Source: CAIQOK01 sp043781315 (GTDB lineage: Bacteria > Verrucomicrobiota > Verrucomicrobiia > Limisphaerales > CAIQOK01). Taken from it: 18,726 bases of DNA. The position numbers and the translations under genes are program-made. The stretch's first letter is position 1. Each line of letters starts with the position of its first letter. The notes under the pieces are model-generated. The model had not been told where the DNA came from and made no database searches. It was given only the letters and a program-made list of their open reading frames with translations. This document shows, in pieces, positions 14,269 through 18,726 of this stretch. The stretch spans positions 1 to 18,726 of the forward strand of contig JAYWBR010000124.1 of assembly GCA_043781315.1 (NCBI GenBank), given 5' to 3'.

Positions 14269-15777
14269 TCACTTGAGCTGGGTGTCAATCCGCTTTTCGA
14301 GCAATTCAGCCAGCGCCGTCCGCACCTGCGCCGAGCTTGCCAGCCAACCAGCCAGCGCCGATGGAAGCGATGCTGTGTTCGCCGCCGGGTTTGCATCCGC
14401 CCCGCCATTCGCCGCCGGCGCAACGTAAAGCGGGATGCTCAAGTTGCCGTCCTTGGCGCGGATTTCCTCCAACGTCGCGACACGAGCCAGGCCGGGTTCG
14501 TCCTTGAACCGTTCGTAAGCTTGGACGATGCGCTCAATGTGATCGTCGGTGAGAAAACTTTGGGCGCGTTCGCGGGTGACTTCGTTGACGGCATTGATGA
14601 ACAGGATTTTTCCTTTGCGCGCCTTGGGCTTGGCCGTCCGACAGATAACGACGCATGCCTCCATCGGCGAGTTGTAGAACAGATTCGGGCCGAGGCCGAG
14701 CACACATTCGATGGCGTCGGCTTCAATGAGCTGGCGGCGCATGTCGGCTTCCTCCTGCCGAAAGAGCACGCCGTGCGGAAAGAGAATGGCGCAGCGTCCG
14801 GTCTTGGGCGCGAGACTCTGCTGGATGTGTTGCCAGAAAGCATAGTCGGCGCGGCCTTGCGGCGGCGTGCCGTAAAGATTGCGTCCCCACGGATCGGAGG
14901 CGAAGGCGTCGCGATCCCATTGCTTGATGGAATAAGGCGGATTGGCCAGCACCACGTCAAAACGCTGAAGCCGATCGCCCTCAACGAACTTTGGCTCGGA
15001 CAGTGTGTCGCCACGCTCGATCCGGAAATCCTCGATGCCGTGGAGGAAGCAATTCATCCGGGCAATGGACGAGGTCATGAGATTCCGCTCCTGCCCATAG
15101 AGCCGGACGTTGCGCCATTCCTTTTTCAGCTTGCGCAGGTGCGTGACGCACGAGAGCAACATGCCGCCCGAACCGCACGTCGGGTCGTAAATCGACTCGC
15201 CCGGTTGCGGCTCCAGCATCTCGGTCATGAGATGCACGACGGTGCGGTTGGTGTAGAACTCGGCGGCCGTGTGGCCGGAGTCATCCGCGAATTTCTTGAT
15301 CAGGTATTCGTACCCTTGGCCGAGTTCGTCTTCGGGCAGATTGGCCACAGTCAATTCGAGCGTGCTGAAATGCTCAACCAAGTCGCGCAACATCGCGTCG
15401 GAAAGCCGATCTTTGTTCGTCCACTGCGCATCGCCGAAGATGCCGTAAAGCTTGTCCGGGTTCGCCGTCTCAATGGCACGCATGGCGGATTGAATCGCCG
15501 CGCCGACATTTTTGGCTGACTGCCGCACTTCGCGCCAATGGGCATCAGCGGGAATCTGAAAACGATGTTGCTCCTTCCCCGAGGCGTAACGCTTGTCGCC
15601 GCCCGACTCCGCGAGCGCTGTCTGTGTCTCTTCATCGAACACGTCGCACACACGTTTGTAGAACAGGAGCGGAAAAATGAACTGCTTGTAATCACCGGCA
15701 TCAATCGTCCCGCGCAGTAGCGTGGCCGCGCCCCAGAGATAGGATTCGAGTTGTTGTTGGGAGATGCGCTGGCTCAT
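14269..15777 (-). CDS. hsdM: Type I restriction-modification methyltransferase subunit HsdM (second copy)
   Basis: HsdM transfers a methyl group from SAM to adenine N6 once HsdS selects the target. This 502-aa copy has the N-terminal HsdM domain (QLESYLWGAATLLRGTIDAG), the DNA-contacting stretch AAEFYTNRTVVHLM, motif I DPTCGSGGM (~198-206) and motif IV ANPPYS (~278-283). The FYTPRPVV motif usual in HsdM is altered to FYTNRTVV. The C-terminal 60 residues are Ala-rich and diverge from the other copy. I start it at ATG 15777, whose ATGA overlaps the stop of the preceding hsdM; a longer frame upstream is only the shadow of that gene. Roughly half of the residues match the first copy by eye. No intact hsdS is present in the window. 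Confidence 0.93.
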   Translation of the reverse strand: MSQRISQQQLESYLWGAATLLRGTIDAGDYKQFIFPLLFYKRVCDVFDEETQTALAESGGDKRYASGKEQHRFQIPADAHWREVRQSAKNVGAAIQSAMRAIETANPDKLYGIFGDAQWTNKDRLSDAMLRDLVEHFSTLELTVANLPEDELGQGYEYLIKKFADDSGHTAAEFYTNRTVVHLMTEMLEPQPGESIYDPTCGSGGMLLSCVTHLRKLKKEWRNVRLYGQERNLMTSSIARMNCFLHGIEDFRIERGDTLSEPKFVEGDRLQRFDVVLANPPYSIKQWDRDAFASDPWGRNLYGTPPQGRADYAFWQHIQQSLAPKTGRCAILFPHGVLFRQEEADMRRQLIEADAIECVLGLGPNLFYNSPMEACVVICRTAKPKARKGKILFINAVNEVTRERAQSFLTDDHIERIVQAYERFKDEPGLARVATLEEIRAKDGNLSIPLYVAPAANGGADANPAANTASLPSALAGWLASSAQVRTALAELLEKRIDTQLK

Positions 15778-17273
15778 CGGAGCAATTCCTCCCGTTTGAG
15801 AATCCCGATGAGTTTTTCCTCGGCGGCAAACGCCGCCGCCGCGCTCGTGCGCAAATGCTTCATCGCCGCATCTACGGTCAGCACGACCTGGTCGTTCTTG
15901 GGTTCGACGTAGCGCGGGATATTCAGGTTGTGGTCGTTGGCGGCGATTTCCTCCAGCGTGACGACTCGGGCGATTCCGGCAACGTCCGAGTATTTCCGAT
16001 ACCACTGGTAAATGCGCTCGACGTGTTCGGGCAGCAATTCGTTCTGCGCCCGGCCAGTCTTAAACTCCTTGGAGGCATCCACGATGAGCACCTTGTTCTT
16101 CCGGTCCTTGGCCTTGCGCTGGCGAAAGACGAGGATGCACGCGGCGAGGCCGGTGCCGTAAAACAGGTTCGGGCCGAGACCGATGACGGCCTCCAGCAGG
16201 TCCATGCCGAGAATCTTTTCCCGGATCTCGCCTTCCTTGCCCATGCGGAACAGCGCGCCATGTGGCAGCACCACGGCCATGCGCCCGGTCTTGGTGGCCA
16301 TGCTCTTGATCATGTGCTGCACCCAGGCGTAATCGCCACTTTTGCCCGGCGGCATCCCTGCGAAATTCCGGCCGTAAGGATCACTGGTCCAAACTTCCTC
16401 GCCCCACTTCTCCAGCGAGAACGGCGGATTGGCAATGACGCAATCAAACGTGGCAAGACTGTCGCCGAGAAAAAACGCCGGGCTGCGGAGCGTGTCGCCC
16501 CGCACGACCTGAAAATCAGACGCACCATGCAGGAACAAGTTCATGCGGGCGATGGCGGACGTGGTGAGATTCTTTTCCTGCGCGAACAATTTGCCCCAGA
16601 GTGTGCGATCGTCGCCGTGGTTCGCTTTCACATGCTGAATCGCCTCAATCAACATGCCGCCGGTGCCGCAGGTCGGATCGTAGATGGATTCACCCGACTT
16701 GGGGTCAAGGATGTTCACCATCAGCCGCACGACGGGGCGCGGGGTGTAGAACTCACCGGCCTTTTTGTTCGTGGCGTCAGCGAATTTTTTGATCAAGTAT
16801 TCGTAGGACTGGCCGAGAATGTCCGCCTGTGCGGCCTGGTTGCCAAGGCTGATACGGGAGAAATGTTCAATGAGATCGCGTAACAACGAATCCGGCAGAC
16901 GGTCCTTGTTGGTCCACGAGGCATCGCCGAAGATGCCATAAAGTGTTTCCGGGTTGGCTTTCTCGATGCCGCGCATGGCCCGCTGCAATGCCTGGCCGAC
17001 GTTGCTTACCACCGTGCGCACGTCATCCCAATGGCAGTCGTCAGGAATTTGAAAACCGTAGTTTTGGGAAAACTTGGCGTATTGCTCGTCCCCACCAGAT
17101 TCCGTCAGGGCGGCCTGCTGTTCCTCGTCATGCACATCGGAGATGCGCTTGAAGAACAGAAGTGGGAACACGTAGGTCTTGAAATCGGCGGCATCCACAG
17201 GCCCGCGCAGGATGTTGGCGGCCTCCCAAAGATGGGATTCAAGCTGTGAGAGGGTGACGGCGGCAGGGGTCAT
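15774..17273 (-). CDS. hsdM: Type I restriction-modification methyltransferase subunit HsdM (first copy)
   Basis: This 499-aa N6-adenine methyltransferase subunit has all standard features: the N-terminal helical domain (QLESHLWEAANILRGPVDAA), GEFYTPRPVVRLMVNIL, motif I DPTCGTGGM (~199-207), RGDTL, motif IV ANPPFS (~281-286), and TGRMAVVLPHGALFR followed by GLGPNLFYGTGLAACILVFR. It begins at ATG 17273, overlapping the stop of a 42-codon frame (ATGA), and its own stop overlaps the next hsdM. Two different hsdM genes in direct tandem are unusual for a type I operon, which normally needs one gene giving two identical subunits per complex. The two could form a mixed dimer or come from two merged systems. 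Confidence 0.95.
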   Translation of the reverse strand: MTPAAVTLSQLESHLWEAANILRGPVDAADFKTYVFPLLFFKRISDVHDEEQQAALTESGGDEQYAKFSQNYGFQIPDDCHWDDVRTVVSNVGQALQRAMRGIEKANPETLYGIFGDASWTNKDRLPDSLLRDLIEHFSRISLGNQAAQADILGQSYEYLIKKFADATNKKAGEFYTPRPVVRLMVNILDPKSGESIYDPTCGTGGMLIEAIQHVKANHGDDRTLWGKLFAQEKNLTTSAIARMNLFLHGASDFQVVRGDTLRSPAFFLGDSLATFDCVIANPPFSLEKWGEEVWTSDPYGRNFAGMPPGKSGDYAWVQHMIKSMATKTGRMAVVLPHGALFRMGKEGEIREKILGMDLLEAVIGLGPNLFYGTGLAACILVFRQRKAKDRKNKVLIVDASKEFKTGRAQNELLPEHVERIYQWYRKYSDVAGIARVVTLEEIAANDHNLNIPRYVEPKNDQVVLTVDAAMKHLRTSAAAAFAAEEKLIGILKREELLR

Positions 17274-17398
17274 GCCGAGATCCAGCTCGAGGGGGAGCTA
17301 GCGTGGACGCAAGTGACGCGGTTGGCGGCAGGAACGCCGAACCGTTTTTCAAGGAGACCGCCGACGGTGTCTTCTTCCGACTGTGTGATCCGGAGCAT
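17270..17398 (-). CDS. Small unrecognised ORF overlapping the first hsdM
   Basis: A 42-codon frame from ATG 17398 encodes MLRITQSEEDTVGGLLEKRF, then a C-terminal stretch ending SSPSSWISA, and finishes in an ATGA overlap with hsdM. The overlap argues for translation as a leader to the operon. The sequence matches nothing I know; it could equally be the start of a longer gene that has been truncated. Low certainty. Confidence 0.3.
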   Translation of the reverse strand: MLRITQSEEDTVGGLLEKRFGVPAANRVTCVHASSPSSWISA

Positions 17399-17478
17399 GA
17401 TTTATTTTCCTAACCTCGTGGTTTCTACGCGCCAGAGTATTTTAAACGGGTTCAAACGCAAACTTGAAAGATTGAATT

Positions 17479-17827
17479 TCAAGCAGCAAAGGAGCGCCAG
17501 CATGACGACGTTGGCGACCGAGAAAAAACCAGATCGTGTGCGAACATCAAACCCCACTCCCTTGCGGCAGTGAGGTCGTCTGATGTGCCGCCGATGAGTT
17601 CGTGTTCTTTGACGGGGAACCAATTGGCACGCTGCAACACCAGCAGCCTCGACAAAGTCAGGCTCTGTGTCTGCCGAACTATGCAGATCAACTTTAACGA
17701 ACGCACTTTTAAACGCTGCCAGATACGCTGCTACAAACCCCATCAACTCCGGGATAACCCTTAGAATATTTTGATCTGCTTTTACAACCGTGTCTGCCAG
17801 GTCGGTTAAGTCCGAAGGCAGGAACAA
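17479..17827 (-). pseudogene. Possible frameshifted gene remnant, unknown family
   Basis: Two overlapping minus-strand frames each look protein-like over different halves. The first gives LTDLADTVVKADQNILRVIP, ELMGFVAAYLAAFKSAFVKV and SADTEPDFVEAAG. The second, in another frame and taking over near 17640, gives RANWFPVKEHELIGGTSDDL and TAAREWGLMFAHDL. After the switch point each frame turns into basic or low-sense sequence. A single gene broken by a frameshift would explain both. I do not recognise the family, and the reading is by eye only. Confidence 0.3.
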
Positions 17828-17856
17828 ACGAACAGGTAAGAATACGAACCGGCCAC

Positions 17857-17964
17857 TACTAATCCGGCAACATGAGAGAGCCTACCATAGGCGTCCAAAA
17901 ACCCCCGTGAATAAACGTCCGTTAGCAGCAAACGATAGGAACTATCACAATGCCGGATTAGTAA
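17857..17964. repeat. 108-bp unit bounded by a perfect 13-bp inverted repeat
   Basis: TACTAATCCGGCA at 17857-17869 and its exact reverse complement TGCCGGATTAGTA at 17952-17964 enclose an 82-bp interior with no coding sense. Possible explanations are a miniature inverted-repeat element, a recombination site or a solo remnant of a larger transposon. Confidence 0.7.
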
Positions 17965-18024
17965 CAATGTCTGCACCCGCCAACCGGGAAACAAATGGCT
18001 GCGCTTTGCCTTCCACCGCTTTTA

Positions 18025-18726
18025 GAGCGTGTTTGAAAAATGGAGAAAAGATTTTCCATTATTGTTATTGTACTTTGGCGCGGGATTCCGTACAAGCTGG
18101 GGATGCGTTATCCCTCTGACCTGACGGATACGGAATGGGCTTGTATCTCCTATTGTTTCCCCAAAACCAAACCGGGGCGACGGGGCCGACCCCGCCAGCA
18201 CGCCTACCGGGAATTGCTCAACGGCATCTTCTATCTCAACAAGACCGGCTGCCAGTGGCGTAATCTGCCGACGCACTTTGCGCCGTGGCGCACCGTCTAT
18301 CATTACTTCCGGCGCTGGAAAATCAACGGTCTGTGGGTGGCCATCCATACCCATCTGCGAGCGTGGCTCCGCCGCGGGCAAGAAGGTCAACGGGCGCAAG
18401 CGGCATATCCTGGTGGATACGTTGGGACTCCTCCTGCAGGTCAGGGTGTTGCCCGCCAACCTCCAGGATCGGGACGGTGCCAAGCAACTGCTCGCGGCCA
18501 GCTTTGCCCGGAGCCCGCGTCGCCGGATCAAACATATTTGGGCCGACGGCGGCTACCCCGGAACCTTGCTGGCCTGGAGCCGCAAACTAGGGCGCTGCAC
18601 GATCGAAATAGTGAGGCGTACGGAACGGCATACGTTCAAGGTGTTGCCCCGCCGCTGGGTCGTGGAGCGCACGTTTGGCTGGCTGGGCCGTTACCGCCGC
18701 CTCAACCGAGATTACGAACGCCAAGC
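18025..18726 (+). mobile_element. IS5-family insertion sequence, left part, broken
   Basis: The probable left terminal repeat is GAGCGTGTTTGAAAAA (18025-18040), directly after TTTA; an AT-rich TTA/TA target is typical of the IS427-type IS5 subgroup. It is followed 62 nt later by the transposase start. The right end is outside the window, so duplication of the target cannot be checked. Confidence 0.7.
18103..18726 (+). pseudogene. IS5-family transposase with internal deletion and frameshift, truncated by window end
   Basis: The first frame (18103-18360) encodes MRYPSDLTDTEWACISYCFP, RRGRPRQHAYRELLNGIFYL, NKTGCQWRNLPTHFAPWRTV and YHYFRRWKINGLWVAIHTHL: the DUF4096-type N-terminal domain of IS5 transposases. 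From about 18365 the true sequence continues in the +1 frame: AGKKVNGRKRHILVDTLGLL, LQDRDGAKQLL, IKHIWADGGYPG (second catalytic D) and RRWVVERTFGWLGRYRRLNR (catalytic E). The stretch between, which should contain the first catalytic aspartate (DSQSVK region), is missing, about 45-50 codons. The enzyme should be inactive. Confidence 0.85.

Larger units (their letters stand above)
17399..18020. other. Low-coding spacer between the hsdM operon and the IS element
   Basis: No intact gene is apparent. The composition is more AT-rich than the flanking genes. It holds the possible frameshifted minus-strand reading frame at 17479-17827 and the inverted repeat at 17857-17964, listed separately. A promoter for the hsdM operon should lie in the low-coordinate part, but I see no convincing -35/-10 pair. 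Confidence 0.4.

Noticed and set aside
13663..15519. 618-codon plus-strand open frame opposite the toxin pair and hsdM
   Set aside because: The minus strand carries intact Xre, RES and HsdM families over the same bases; the plus frame has no recognisable motif.
15778..16005. N-terminal extension of the second hsdM
   Set aside because: The extra 76 codons are an out-of-frame reading of the first hsdM 3' end; the ATG at 15777 with ATGA overlap gives the family-typical start.
15855..16883. Plus-strand open frame opposite the first hsdM
   Set aside because: Antisense shadow of DPTCGTGGM/NPPF-containing HsdM.
17857..17964. Integron attC site
   Set aside because: I could not find matching RYYYAAC and GTTRRRY core sites at the ends; only the simple inverted repeat is supported.

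Overview
The window looks like a piece of a GC-rich chromosome from the Verrucomicrobiota, most likely the Limisphaerales/Pedosphaera side (inference). The hints are dispersed palindromic repeats of a style I associate with these genomes, a secreted protein with the C-terminal 'TSTNLISWT...FFRLLE' type of tail common there, weak Shine-Dalgarno sites, and D5-type primase and tyrosine integrase remnants. No rRNA, tRNA or CRISPR array was seen.

Layout. (a) 1-1042: a NUDIX-like protein and a small MazG-like protein. (b) 1043-1484: a non-coding stretch with a four-hairpin repeat. (c) 1485-4402: the remains of a plus-strand type I restriction-modification operon. A stub of hsdM and the tail of hsdS are joined, followed 3 nt later by an intact 865-aa NTPase (HEPN-like N-terminus, STAND/NB-ARC core, helical C-terminus), and 3 nt after that by only the first 31 codons of hsdR. 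The original order, hsdM-hsdS-NTPase-hsdR, is that of the prr locus, where the PrrC anticodon nuclease guards a type I system. (d) 4399-5565: two secreted beta-sandwich proteins on the minus strand. (e) 5742-9739: ordinary chromosomal genes (mnmA, a periplasmic glutathione peroxidase, sodA with a strong terminator, an unrecognised conserved-looking protein, and trpG/pabA on the minus strand). (f) 9842-10479: fragments of a tyrosine integrase and of a D5-type primase, the debris of an integrated element. (g) 10608-17398: a minus-strand type I operon, hsdM-hsdM-xre-res-hsdS'::hsdR', with overlapping or near-overlapping genes. The specificity gene is cut after about 91 residues and fused in frame to hsdR downstream of its nuclease domain and Walker A motif. 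A 434-bp cassette encoding a DUF559 (Vsr-like) nuclease, bounded by 36-bp inverted repeats, sits in frame inside the helicase. (h) 17399-18726: a low-coding stretch with a 13-bp inverted repeat and a broken IS5-family transposase that runs off the window.

How it fits together. The window is a defence-rich accessory region split by a block of housekeeping genes. Neither type I system looks able to restrict, because each lacks a complete hsdS and a complete hsdR. The apparently intact parts are the HEPN-STAND NTPase, the two HsdM subunits and the Xre/RES toxin-antitoxin pair. The two most promising leads are the HEPN-STAND gene in the prrC position of a type I operon, and the inverted-repeat-bounded DUF559 cassette, whose end repeat also occurs alone inside mnmA.
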